From the NCBI GenBank assembly GCA_025449115.1, contig JAHLKC010000160.1, positions 1-64,000 of the forward strand: a stretch of DNA of 64,000 bases. Direction: 5' to 3'. The position numbers and the translations under genes were made by a program. How positions within the stretch are numbered: the first letter of the stretch is position 1; the number at the start of each line of letters is the position of its first letter. Of the stretch, positions 22,339-33,072 are shown piece after piece. Below the pieces are notes generated by a model. It saw nothing but the letters and a program-made list of their open reading frames with translations, had not been told where the DNA came from and ran no database searches. Origin of the DNA: Chytridium lagenaria (taxonomy: Eukaryota; Chytridiomycota; Chytridiomycetes; Chytridiales; Chytridiaceae).

Positions 22339-24954
22339 TTAAATAAATAGGATTAGGGTTAAACTTTCCAAAAGATAATCGTTTTGGTTGCTAATTGGGA
22401 ATTCTTTAGTTGGGGTGTTATAATGTTCGTGCCTTCTAGAAACATCATCAACGCGCCCAATAAGCCACCGAATAAATAGGGCAAATAGCGGCTCTATGCT
22501 GTTTCGTTTTGCAATAATCATTGTTGCCTTTAGAACTCCCCCAACAGAGGGAGCAAACTTTTCGAGATTACAGATCAAGTCTTTCTTGCTGGTGCTATCA
22601 AGATCGTTCCAAACTAATAACTGCTGGAGTAGCATTCTACCGCGAGGCAGGATAATAGTTACAACTGACTGCTCACATCCTACCTAGTAAAAAGTCAGCA
22701 AAGATTATATTTAATATACTAAGTAAACATACGCCACCATACGCCAGCCTACGCTAGCGTACACTGACCGTTACAATACGTCCGTATACGTACCCGTACG
22801 CAGACGTATGTATAACATTTCAGAGAATGTACCTTGTACTACGCTAGCGTATGGTGACGTACGAAAACGTTTGAATATGACTTACAACTTCTAAGAGATG
22901 GCGGAAGGCAATATATTCGTGTTCTGTCCAATTTGGAGAAGTTATCCATCTTAAAAATCCAGGCCATAAGTTCCAATGACATGCTAAAGCAACTCCCAAT
23001 TCGTGGGCAGCGGTGTCAATCACATCTGAGATACCCTTAGGGGCTTTCCTGTACTTCTCCGCGAAGTTTCTTAAAAGTTTCCGATGACTATAATTATTAA
23101 TAAACTGATATGATTAGCACGTTTTAAGCAGTAAAATGATACCCATTTTTCCTTCAAATATTTAACAGTATCATTTCGCGGACTGTTTTCATAAGTGCGT
23201 GTAGGTGGAGCTAAATTTAAGGTCTGCCTATCGATGCTATATCCTATACTTATACCGTCACAAGCAACAAGGTCGTATCCGTTGACAGAGCAGAACGGGC
23301 ATTGGACATCCATGTTGATTGAACGGCGAGATAAATCTTGAAGCTTTCGATATGCGAAATAAGCCTGCAGAAAATGTTTAGATAATAAGTACGTGCAATA
23401 CATACAGCAGTAAAAACGCGGACACTTGGTGGTGCTGCATGTGGTTTCCCAAGTGCAAATTCGTAGTAACACGTTTTGCGAGTCGCAATAAAGACGGTAA
23501 ACGAAAACTCTGTGCTGGTCATAAACTCCGTCATCATGTCCATCAGCCGGTGTGTGTAAAATGACACGTTATTTTTGTTGAATATGCCGTGAGAACCCAT
23601 ATCAGGACCAATAAATCTGCGATCTGTCCCAGGACAAACGGAACAACGAGCTGTCTCCACTGCAATAGGCCGAGCTGCTGTCTCCGTATAGAGGGTGCCT
23701 CTCATCCAGCACCTTTCTGACGTTGAATCCTCAATAGAAAAACCACATTGGCACCTTGAATCCTCTTCCAATCGGTAGACGTGAAATGGGTTAGTTGTGC
23801 TATTCTCTCCAGCTCTAAACGCTCTTGGAGGCCAGCGTTTACTCTCCTGGAAAAGCATGAGAGAAGCTGGTGGTGGTATTGGCTTGAAAGAGACAGATGT
23901 ATCGGTAACTTCTTTTAGGACCCCAACACTCTGATCGTCAAACATAATAGCATCGGTATCATGCTTTCGGACAATTTCTAGATGATAGCAACTTGCACCC
24001 GCGTTGACCTTTCCTCCACGGCATTGCTGGCCTTGACAGGTGAAACTAACTTTATGCTTGTTGATAAATAGGCGAACAATTATCCACTGAGCTCCTGTGG
24101 AAATTCGGCGGTCGAAAACGGCGTATATCTTAAATTTTGGGCTTATGCACAGAGCGTGGTAAGGAAGATTGTCTAAGGTATTATTAGTTACAAATGTTTG
24201 TTTACATACTACCCATCGGTTGCCTGAGGTATGTTTGAACTTGCGGTATGACATCTTTGTGAATACAGGGTTTTATGCCAGATGTACAGTTGCAATCTAC
24301 TCTCTCTAACTCCTCTCCTGGGTTCCAGATTTTCACCACATAGAACTTCGTAGTCTATGATAAGTAAGCTATAAAATAAAACATACTTTCAAAAGAACCT
24401 GTGTAATAACTGTGTTTTCACCTTTATATTCCTGCAGAATGTAAACATTTTCTGGTCGAGGCAAAGACACAATGTAATAATGGTAAAGTTGGTTGCTGTA
24501 ATATAAAAGCTCGTTTGCACGATCTTCAGCCGATCTAAATAATGTTATTTGAAGGACAATGAACCAAACTTACGCGTGCAAGCTGTATCCCTGTCGGTAC
24601 GATTCTCTTAAAGGCAAAAATACATCTGACAGAGTACTGTCATCATTGTTTATTACCACCCCATCCACATCTTGGTCATCATCGTTAAGGTTTTGTGAAG
24701 CAGAATCCACCTCCTGTGCCTCTTTGTAATTATCTAAGCGCGCACGTTTAGCCGCAGCATCTTCCTTAACCCATCGAGCTTCTTCTTCTAAGAACCGACC
24801 TTATTACATTTATAAATAGAAATTACTGTTAACTACTGTTACCTAAGGGACCGCGTTTGTAATTGATGCTGCTATCTGTTTGTTTTCTTTTGTGCTTTTT
24901 CTCTGCCCTTGTCAATCCAGACGCAGCAAAGTCTTCCAGTGTTAGCGAATCCAT
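22339..24954 (-). CDS. KDZ-like transposase with two CxC/CxH zinc clusters
   Basis: ATG 24954; exon 1 ends at 24843 and at least six more short introns follow. In order: basic N-terminus ('GLTRAEKKHKRKQTDS'); a SWIM-type cluster 'CNCTSGIKPCIH' about 24280; a second one, 'FTCQGQQCRGGK' with 'CYHL', about 24040-23975; a cysteine block 'CQCGFSIEDSTSERCW' with 'YTETAARPIAV' and 'CSVC' (23760-23630), then 'IGPDMGSHGIFNKNN' and 'YTHRLMDMM'; and a core with 'CPFCSVNGYDLVACDGISIG' (about 23300-23240), whose Asp could be catalytic. The C-terminal exons read 'ALACHWNLWPGFLRWI' and end at 22339. The order cysteine block, then C-x-x-C...D-G is what I associate with KDZ (Kyakuja-Dileera-Zisupton) transposases and HMGXB3-like relatives. 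I infer DNA cleavage and joining at the terminal repeats. The remaining catalytic residues could not be assigned. No internal frame break was seen. Confidence 0.6.
22690..22885. repeat. CGTACG-motif cluster inside a transposase intron
   Basis: Between two coding segments of the transposase, 22725-22885 is packed with ACG-TAC-type words (e.g. ACGTCCGTATACGTACCCGT). It belongs to the same motif family as the end arrays, so the motif is not confined to the termini. Confidence 0.6.
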
Positions 24955-25305
24955 AAGACGCTGATGCTTGATGTGTGATGTGTGATGTTACGCAACTTAA
25001 CGTTCAAATTTTATGACTCCGTATCCCAGGTCATGAAAAGCGCTTTCGTACGAAAACGTACGGTGTGCGTCGTCAGACCTATTTAGGACGTAACCGTACG
25101 CTGCCTTACGTCAGCGTACGTTTCATACTTGAATAAATCATTTCCCTATTTTTGTTAACTAGACTCAAATACAGCCGTAGAAACCTGACTAAACTCTAAA
25201 CTCGCCGACCCCAAACAGGCTCAAGGGAAAATGTGACTTATAAACATGGAAAAGATATAATGAAAACCGTTCCGTCAGATTGAATTAATTGTGAGTGCCA
25301 AATAT
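24955..25305. promoter_or_regulatory. Upstream region of the transposase gene, with CGTACG motifs
   Basis: The 5' side of the transposase gene carries a dense group of palindromic words at 25040-25125 (CGTACGAAAACGTACGGTG, ACGTCAGCGTACG). Their position 90-170 bp before the start codon would allow a protein bound there to regulate its own transcription. That is inference from position only. Confidence 0.4.
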
Positions 25306-26680
25306 TTAGTATGCTGCTGCCACCTAAGACTTGCCGACGCCTCCAACGCTTGTGTGATATATCATATGGAAGCCCTTACATTGCAGATGATATTTAAACT
25401 ATTTTTTACTTCTTTACGCGGAGCCATGGGCGCGTCATCGCCCTTTCAGGTTGATTTTCCCTAATATGTTAGACCTTAAATACGTATAAATCAACATACA
25501 GACATGCCAACTGCATAAGACCATCACCATTGTGTTCTCCTATGACGATTACCTCAGAATCATTTTACACAACGTTACGTTTCACTGGTCGTCAACGTCG
25601 CCTCTTGCGTTGCGGTAATTTAGGGTTCAACACGTAAATTGCACTGTGCTGCTGCCACCAATGACTTGCCGACGCGTCCGACGCTTGTGTGATATATAAT
25701 ATGGAAGCCCTTACGTTGCAGATGATATTTAAAGTATTTTTTACTTCTTTACGCGGAGCCATGGGCGCGTCATCGCCCTTTCAGGTTGATTTTTTATAAT
25801 GTTAGACCTTAATTACGTATAAATCAACGTACAGACATGCCAGCTGCATGAGGCCATAACCATTGTGTTCTCCGATGAAGATTACCTTAGAATCACTTTA
25901 CACCACGTTACATTTCACTGGTCGTCAACGTCGCCTCTTGCGTTGCGGTAATTTAGCGTTAAACACGTAAAATGCACTGTGCTGCTGCCACCAATGACTT
26001 GCCGACGCGTCCGACGCTTGTGTGATATATCATATGGAAGCCCTTACGTTGCAGATGATATTTAAAGTATTTTTTACTTCTTTACGCGAAGCCATGGGCG
26101 CGTCATCGCCCTTTCAGGTTGATTTTTTATAATGTTAGACCTTAATTACGTATAAATCAACGTACAGACATGCCAGCTGCATGAGGCCATAACCATTGTG
26201 TTCTCCGATGAAGATTACCTTAGAATCACTTTACACCACGTTACATTTCACTGGTCGTCAACGTCGCCTCTTGCGTTGCGGTAATTTAGCGTTAAACACG
26301 GAAAATGCACTGTGCTGCTGCCACCAATGACTTGCCGACGCGTCCGACGCTTGTGTGATATATCATATGAAAGCCCTTACGTTGCAGATGATATTTAAAC
26401 TATTTTTTACTTCTTTACGCGGAGCCATGGGCGCGTCATCGCCCTTTCAGGTTGATTTTCCCTAATATGTTAGACCTTAAATACGTATAAATCAACGTAC
26501 AGACATGCCAGCTGCATGAGGCCATAACCATTGTGTTCTCCAATGAAGATTACCTTAGAATCACTTTACACCACGTTACATTTCACTGGTCGTCAACGTC
26601 GCCTCTTGCGTTGCGGTAATTTAACGTTAAACACGGAAATTGCACTGTGCTGCTGCCACCAATGACTTGCCGACGCGTTT
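25306..26680. repeat. Internal tandem array of a 333-335-bp unit
   Basis: Four full units and the start of a fifth, phased on the word TTGCCGACGC at 25331, 25666, 25999, 26332 and 26668 (spacing 335, 333, 333, 336). Landmarks in each unit are GTGTGATATATCATATGGAA, GGAGCCATGGGCGCGTCATC and CGTCAACGTCGCCTCTTGCG. The two middle units are almost identical to each other, so amplification is recent. No ORF runs through it. It sits between the transposase and the other genes. Confidence 0.9.
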
Positions 26681-26689
26681 TTATTGAAG

Positions 26690-26970
26690 TAGATTAATTT
26701 TACACTGTACTTATTGGAGGAAAGATATATACAGAACAATGTGGGTTAGTAACATGATAACAGAACAACCGGAACAAAAGTAACAAAGAAAAAATATAAA
26801 ACAATAAACATAAAGTTTAACTTATAATATGTATAAAAAATTATGTAAAAATTCAAGGAAATAGATTAATAAATATTAAATATTATATTAGTATAGAAGT
26901 ATAATAAACAATTATAGGTATAGTTATTATAAAAGGAACAGATATTTAGTACCTTAAAATTTTCTTTCTG
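26690..26970. other. Very AT-rich noncoding stretch
   Basis: Composition falls to mostly A and T (e.g. around 26790-26930) directly after the tandem array. No ORF or RNA gene seen. Confidence 0.5.
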
Positions 26971-26975
26971 ATACG

Positions 26976-27266
26976 TTAAAGCATTTCCCTTTTTCGTGAT
27001 ACGCTGACGTACGTGGACGTACGCAGGTTTACGGAAGTTGGTGTAACAGAAGCACCCAGCGCAGGATGACAATTGGCAGTTAATACTTGGCAAGAACAAA
27101 GCATTGCAAATATAACTAACGTTGATTTATTTACAGAATTCGCAAAAATGGCAAATGCAATAAAAACAATACTCAAGTGATCAAGTTTTTCACAAAAATC
27201 TTCTTGGAGGATGCTTGACGAGAGCTTGACGATGGCAAAAATGCTTTGCAAAGGGCCTTTTTTCAT
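26976..27266 (-). CDS. Small hypothetical protein, possible membrane segment
   Basis: A 96-codon minus-strand ORF. The middle ('LSIVFIAFAIFANSVNKSTL', then 'VIFAMLCSCQVL') is hydrophobic. The C-terminal end is read from CGTACG-motif DNA, so the true 3' end is probably spliced elsewhere. It follows the next gene by only 26 bp and could instead be an artefact. No family recognised. Confidence 0.25.
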   Translation of the reverse strand: MKKGPLQSIFAIVKLSSSILQEDFCEKLDHLSIVFIAFAIFANSVNKSTLVIFAMLCSCQVLTANCHPALGASVTPTSVNLRTSTYVSVSRKREML

Positions 27267-27291
27267 ATTAATTATTCGCTACTACCATAAA

Positions 27292-29011
27292 TATGTAACA
27301 TACCCCCAAAGTTGCGGGCGAGATTGATCTTCAAATTTCTCAATACCTGCAATTCTCGCGTATTGACACAAGATATCCATGCTATCGTTCATGGTTATAT
27401 ATTCTCGGTGTTTGCTGCTTCCTGTTTTAACAAAGGGTTTAATATGAATTTCGCAAAATTAGTCTTACCCTTTTGTCCTGCTTCACTATCATAATCGGCC
27501 TCTGTCTCTTCTACCTTTTTTCCTTTTGATTTGGGGGAGACTATGTTGAATTATTTAAATTTGAAACCAAAAAAATCGTACCTTTGCTTTTCTTTGTCTT
27601 TGAGGTCAGCTTCTTCTTCCCCTTTGCCTTCTTTGACTGCTCGTCATCTCCAACGTTTTCCTCCGATGATTCGCGCGGGCTTCCATCAGTTTTCGCAGGA
27701 ACCACTTTCTTGTTTGCCCCCTCTTTTTCTATAACCAAATCAGAGTTGATAAAAAAATACGCCTAACCTTTTGAAGCTCCTGCTTTTACTTTCGAATCCG
27801 TTTCGCATTCAACTGCATGTTGTTTTAAACCTTCAATAATATAAAAAGGGTTAGCGCCAAAATAAAATTAATATCCATACCCATGACTGTATTAACATTC
27901 TCTTCACTCATGGGGTCATAATCGTCATTGTCGTCGCTGTCGTCGCGCTTAGCTCTGCTTATAGCTCTGGATTTGGAGGTATCCTTAGGTTGGCCGACAT
28001 CGCGAGCTGAAGTGGTGTTGAAGTCATCAGTATCGGGGTATTGGCAACGTCATGGTCGGAATCAGACTCCGGCAATCTCTTCCGCGGTATCAATTGAACT
28101 GGTCGAGCTTCCTCATCACGATTTTTCGAAGCAAATCCGACTTGCTTCACTTTCGTTGCAGTCGGTACCGCCGTGCTAATCTCACTAACATCTGAAGCTG
28201 ATGTCAAAGTACCTTTGACGAAAATAAGTTAATAGTTATCTTTTCCAAAGCCTTACTTTTCAAATTACTTTTAGGATCAACTTCGGTCGTGTCAGACAAC
28301 GTATCTCTGAATTCGTCTTTGACCTCAGCATTGGCCTTGTTGTGAAGTATGGAAATCTTCCCCGTTTCACTAACCCTGACACCGTTAATTTGCGCTCGAG
28401 GTGGGGGAGGGTTTTGAGAAAAAGCCTCGAGATATTCTTTGTTTATCTTATATACGTCAGTTTAAAATCGCACCCATAAAATAATGACTTATACCTCTTC
28501 AAACTTATTGGTGAGTTGTGCCTTTTCTCTAAAATCGAGTTCGCGGTCTGCTTGAAGAGCTTCCATCATAGATGTGTAAGAGCCGTGAAAGTCCTTAATG
28601 CGGTGCAGAAATTCCGTCTCTTTGGAGGAGAGTTTCGTCTTGATGGCTAAAACCGTAACAATGCTAAACCGGGTTATGTGAATATATAGATTATTTACAA
28701 GGCTCAATAAAATATAATCATGTAGAAACTTACTTCTTACGATAAATGTCGGTTGGAGTATGGTACCTGCCCTCTTCTCTGCGTTTCTGTGTCTTGGTTG
28801 GTGGGGCTACTGTTGCAGCAGCAGGATGTCCAGATTTCCGAGACAGAATTGAGGCCGTTGCTTCAACAAGCATCTCTTTTGATTGGAATTGCGAAACAAA
28901 CGTGAGAAACATGGGTCGAAGCTTGTGCGTTATCATGAGGTGGTCCTCAAGATCTCGAGACTGCTGAACCTCATGTAGCTCTTGGTCACAGCACGGACAG
29001 TACATGGTCAA
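27292..29011 (-). CDS. Element-encoded protein with N-terminal CxxC...HxxxxH finger
   Basis: ATG 29011 (a second ATG at 29005). The first exon reads 'MYCPCCDQELHEVQQ' followed by 'HLMITH', a plausible C2H2 finger. Then comes a helical, charged segment ('LSSKETEFLHRIKDFHGSYT', 'ADRELDFREKAQLTNKFEEV') separated by short introns. The rest is low-complexity acidic and lysine-rich ('DDSDDNDDYDPMSEENVN', 'KKAKGKKKLTSKTKKSKG'). A likely last exon has 'MNDSMDILCQYARIAGIEKF' and ends at TAG 27292-27294. About eight introns. The layout suggests a DNA- or chromatin-binding accessory protein of the transposon. Function is not recognised. Confidence 0.5.
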
Positions 29012-29029
29012 GAGAAAATGAGAAAGAAA

Positions 29030-29702
29030 TTGTCAAAGCGTACGTAACCGGATTCAATATATTTTAAAAATATATTGCAATTTTATAAGAAAGCTTGCAC
29101 AAGAGCCTTTCGCCGTACGTAAACGCTTGTATTAATAAATGTCAATTTTACTAAATGCATAATAATGTTTGCTACTATAAAGATGCAGCAACAAACTATG
29201 AAAGATTTCAATTATAACCCCTCTTACTTTAAAGTAAGCTTGCTGGCTTCCTCGTTTATATTAGGCACTATTAGGTTTCGTCGTTTTATGGTGTTTTCTC
29301 TAAAAAAAACTTAAGCAATAATCAGAAATCCCAACAATTATGAAAATCAGAAATCCTAACAATAACTTATATTCATGAAAACGCCGGCGTATGCAGTAAT
29401 ACGCTGACGTACGTAAACGTATGCAAACGTTGAAATACGTAATCGTATGCAAACGTACGTGCGCAACACTTTGGTCAATTATAAGAAATACGGTAGCGTA
29501 GACATTCGTACGTTAACGTTTGTAATTACAGATACTTCATAATTGTATTTCAAAAACTAATGGGAAATGAGCGGAAAAAATGAACTTGAATTTATCTTTT
29601 AGTCGGAGAAAACGAGGGTGTTCTTGTTCGGGAGGACCATGAAGTTGAACGGTTTGATGCTAGGTAAGATTCACAGATTATAAAAAGAACTTAGTAAACA
29701 TT
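29030..29702. other. Noncoding spacer with CGTACG motifs
   Basis: AT-rich, with motif groups at 29040, 29110-29130 and 29380-29520 (e.g. ACGCTGACGTACGTAAACGT). No coding potential seen. It lies 5' of the finger-protein gene and 3' of the next gene. Confidence 0.5.
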
Positions 29703-31129
29703 TTAGGAGAAGGCCATACATAAACGCGAGGAGCGACGCTTAGTTTGGCGTGGACTTGGCGTTGATTCCACTCCGGTACGGCCGCGTTTTCTGGTGCCCT
29801 GCTCATCATCGTCTAAATCGCGGTTCACCATACCATTAATTCTGTCACCCATATGACTCAAGTTGTTTTCAAGAGAATCCGCCATAGATTGAATTTTTTG
29901 CCCGACAGGATCCAATCTGTTCAATGAAAAGTGAGTTATTCAAAAAAAAAAAAACACAAACCGCTCCTGTAATGCACTGTCAATCATGGGGGCCACTTTA
30001 TCGAAATCAGACTTCAGTTCAGCAAGTGTTTTATGAAGGCCGGCAAAGTTAGCTCGCATTTCCCTCCTCATTGAGTTATTATCATGCAACAGAGAAAGGA
30101 ACGTATCACGCAGCGCTATATCTCGTTGTACCGTAGCATGTTGCTGTTTGATCAAGTATATGTCATTCAGGCGTTTAAGCTCATCCACATTAAAATCTGT
30201 CAAATCATTAGTTGCCAAAAGCCACCATATACTTTACCTGGAATATTTTGTGAGAATTGAGGAGAAATATATGCTCTCGCAGATCTTCCTTCCGGGTACG
30301 TCGCGTAAATTAATACAGCACCATCGATTTTGCGACTAAGATAATCTCCCTGAGTGGAAGAAATTATAGTAATAAGAAAAAATTACTTAACAAAACTGAT
30401 CCTACAGATTTCATCATAGCATTAAAATGTCTTCGAAAAAACATGCTTTTAAGGTTTGCGTTTGGATTCTGCGAGTTGTACGGAAATGAGTTCTTTCGTT
30501 CATTCATTTGCTTTACGGATCCTACAAAATTAGATATTTCTTCATGAATATAAAAAGTTAAACCATCAGGTACAAAGCTTCCACGATCTATAATGTAATG
30601 TCCGTTGATGGGAGCCGCTTGATTTATTTGTTGTTGCTGTCGGTATCGCTGTTGTTGAGCCCCTTTATTATGTACCATGTTTAACAAAGCCAAAAATCCT
30701 TTTACTCACCAGCTTCAGCTACCGTAAGTGACTCTGTAATCCGAGCATCTTCTGCAAGCTCATCTTGCCTGGTAAGTTCAAGCAGAGTCTCCTCAGGCGG
30801 CTCTGCTTCGAGTACACTGTAAGTTAAAAACCATCCCAACCAAATAACAGAATGTTAATAAAACCTGAAGGGTCATTATCTGAGCTTGATACTAGCATTG
30901 CGGCAGTGGGGTTGCTGTTGTCTCCATTAAAAGCTGCACGACGAAGTTCTTCCGCATCAGAGTCAGGTGCAAGCTCATAATCCAGCTCATCCTCGTCGCT
31001 TGCTACTTCATCATCTCTCTCAACGCGGTTGGGATCTTCGTCGCTCGCACTCATATCTTGATCTAATTCAAGATGGGTTGGAAGGCAGCGGATAACATTG
31101 TTTCGGCTGGAGCGACGAAGATGTGACAT
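29703..31129 (-). CDS. Element-encoded acidic coiled-coil protein
   Basis: ATG 31129. The N-terminus is basic ('HLRRSSRNNVIRCL'), then strongly acidic ('SDEDPNRVERDDEVASDEDE'). Middle exons contain 'QQRYRQQQQINQAAPINGHY' and 'SFVPDGLTFYIHEEISNFVG'. Next is a long helix with heptad spacing ('DELKRLNDIYLIKQQHATVQ', then 'FAGLHKTLAELKSDFDKVAP'). The last exon has 'SMADSLENNLSHMGDRINGM' and a basic end 'KRRSSRL'. Five or six short introns. No family recognised. The coiled coil and the acidic/basic ends suggest an oligomerising nuclear partner of the transposase. It is the 5'-most gene of the element on the coding strand. Confidence 0.5.
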
Positions 31130-31226
31130 CCCCTTGTTGCTTGTCGCTTGTCAACAAAATTTCTTCACAGGTATCTCCCAAAATAACAAAAACATCTAAG
31201 AAAAACTGTTTTCCGATGCACACAGA

Positions 31227-31830
31227 AAAATGCCGTATTAAAGCGTACGCAATCGTACGTGAACGTATGTTGACGCACAATGAAAATGCCGTATGGCAGC
31301 GTACGCTTTCCTACGTGTACGTATGTCGGCGCACAGTGAATTAAATTTTTCATAAAAATAAACGACTCAAAGCCAACACCACAATAAAACGTATAACAAC
31401 ATCATTATGAATAAGATCCGAGCACAATTCAGACAATTCTTAGGCATGCTAATCATTCAATGAAAAATGCTGTATTACAGCATACATTATCATACATGTA
31501 CGTATGCCCGCGCACAATAAAAAATGCCGTATTGCATCGTACGCTATCATACGTGTACGTATGCGGGCGCACAACGAATTTAATTTTTCATAAAACCTTC
31601 CCGATGCACTTCCCGTACGTTTTAAGATACAACTATAAACAATAAACGACGCAAAAGCCAACACCACAATAACCTGTGTACCAACATCATCACAATAAGA
31701 TCCACGCACAAGTAAGAATAATCACTAGCCATGCTGATCATTCAATGAAAATGCCGTATTACGGCGTACGCGATCATACGTATACGTATGCCGGCGCACA
31801 TCGAATTTTATTATTCATAAGCATACCTCC
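31227..31830. repeat. Right subterminal repeats
   Basis: Units with AATGCCGTATTACAGCGTAC-like cores, TACGTGTACGTATGCCGGCG and CGCACAATGAA. A longer 285-bp period is visible: ATCATTCAATGAAAA occurs at 31452 and 31737. The sequence differs from the left array but shares the CGTACG/ACGTACGT words. It occupies the mirror position next to the right terminal repeat. Confidence 0.8.
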
Positions 31831-32030
31831 AAGAAGCGTGCGTTCCCGATAGAACGTAGAGCGATGCTATGGATAAACCCGCAAAGTAACGGATGAAAAA
31901 CGTTACCTAGCACCCGTACGATGCTGCAAACATTCGCAGGAAGAGGTAAACATGTATTTAACAAGGACTAATCAAAAGGCGAACGTACGTTTGCGTACGT
32001 ACAATGATGCGCGTACGTCAACGTACGTGT

Positions 32031-32061
32031 ACGTACGCCAAACATACATTAGTGTTGATGT
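32031..32061 (-). repeat. Right terminal inverted repeat
   Basis: Reverse complement matches 20101-20131 at 29 of 31 positions. The outermost base is 70 bp before the BMT2 start codon. Confidence 0.8.
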
Positions 32062-32131
32062 ATGTGTAGGTTTCATACACAGTTACATAACCCGGGATTG
32101 CAACAAACAAAAAAAAAAAAAAAAAAAAAGA

Positions 32132-33072
32132 ATGAAGAAACGACGGCCAAGGTCGCTCGTTGAGCCTACTCCTCGTTCCAAGCCATCCACCCACCGCACC
32201 ATCCCCTCCCACCGCACCCAAAAGATCATCTCCACCTACCATGCTCTCAACAAACGTCTCTCACTCTGTCTCAAACAAAACGACGAAGCAGGTGCTACCC
32301 TCATCCACACCCAAATGGCCGCCATAGTGGTCTCGATGCCTACCAAAAAGCATCCCTCCGAGGTGGTGATGAACGAAAGGGAAAGGGAGCTTGTGGGAAA
32401 TGGCTTGTACCGATATTGAAAAAGGAAGGACTTGTGGATGGGGGTGAGAGGGTGAGGTTGTTGGATGTGGGGGCTGTGAATGGGGAGACTTATGCGAGGC
32501 AGAGAGGGTGGATGGAAGTTACGTCGATTGATTTGAATCTCAACACCCAGGGATATTGAAGGAGGATTTTTTTGAAAGACCGATACCGACAGTGATGGAG
32601 AAAGGTTTCATGTTCTTTGTTTGTCGCTTGTTGTCAACTTTGTTGGAGAGCCGGAACGGAGAGGTGAGGATTCTTTCGGTATTCGCTTCTTTCGGTATTC
32701 GCTTCCGGTCTCAGTTTTTGCTTTTTTTCCTGTTGGTCGTGACGGAGGGAAAGCTACCACTACCCCATCACTGACGTCAAAGTCCCAGGTGAGATGCTCC
32801 GTCGTACCCACCAATTCCTCCTCCCAAACGGTCTTCTCTACCTCGTTCTCCCCCTCCCCTGCGTCACCAACTCTCGCTACCTTACCCACGACCGTCTTAC
32901 AAAGATCATGACCTCCCTCCGTTTCCAAGAAACCCACCACCATTTTTCTACAAAGCTAGCGCATTTTATTTATCGGAGACGGGACAATGGGGAAGAGAGG
33001 GAGTGGAAGAAGGAGGAGGTGAATCCGGGAGCGGGAAGGAATAATTTTACGATTGTGGTGAAGAAGACGTGA
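32132..33072 (+). CDS. BMT2: 25S rRNA adenine-N1 methyltransferase
   Basis: S-adenosylmethionine-dependent enzyme that makes m1A in the large-subunit rRNA, acting in the nucleolus. ATG 32132 gives the basic start 'MKKRRPRSLVEPTP' and 'IISTYHALNKRLSLCLKQND'. Then 'ASLRGGDERKGKGACGKWLV', the SAM motif 'VRLLDVGAVNGETYARQ' with 'SIDLN', the acidic/aromatic motif 'FHVLCLSLVVNFVGEPERRG', an intron of about 75-110 bp (GTGAGG at about 32662 to CCCAG), and 'LLPNGLLYLVLPLPCVTNSR'. TGA at 33070-33072. Three single-base losses disturb the frame, near 32327, 32536 and 32590. It is a pseudogene or, more likely, carries assembly errors. A poly-A run (about 29 nt) lies right before the start, and the transposon end 70 bp upstream has probably replaced its promoter. 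Confidence 0.85.

Larger units (their letters stand above)
20101..32061 (-). mobile_element. ~12-kb DNA transposon with TIRs and KDZ-like transposase
   Basis: Both ends carry the same sequence in opposite orientation over 31 nt with two differences (left starts ACATCAACATTGATGTATGT; the right end read on the minus strand starts ACATCAACACTAATGTATGT), continuing into TTGGCGTACGT. Inside are subterminal arrays of CGTACG-rich palindromes on both sides, an internal 333-bp tandem array, and three to four intron-containing genes all on the minus strand. CGTACG-type motifs are scattered through the noncoding parts of this interval and I noticed none of comparable density outside it. No clean target duplication was found. 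If the true ends are the TATGTTTGG points, the 8-mers CATTGATG and CATTAGTG flank them, an imperfect match to the 8-bp duplications known for Zisupton-type elements. Confidence 0.65.

Noticed and set aside
25306..26680. rDNA spacer or centromere satellite
   Set aside because: No rRNA sequence nearby, and the array sits inside a bounded transposon next to its genes.
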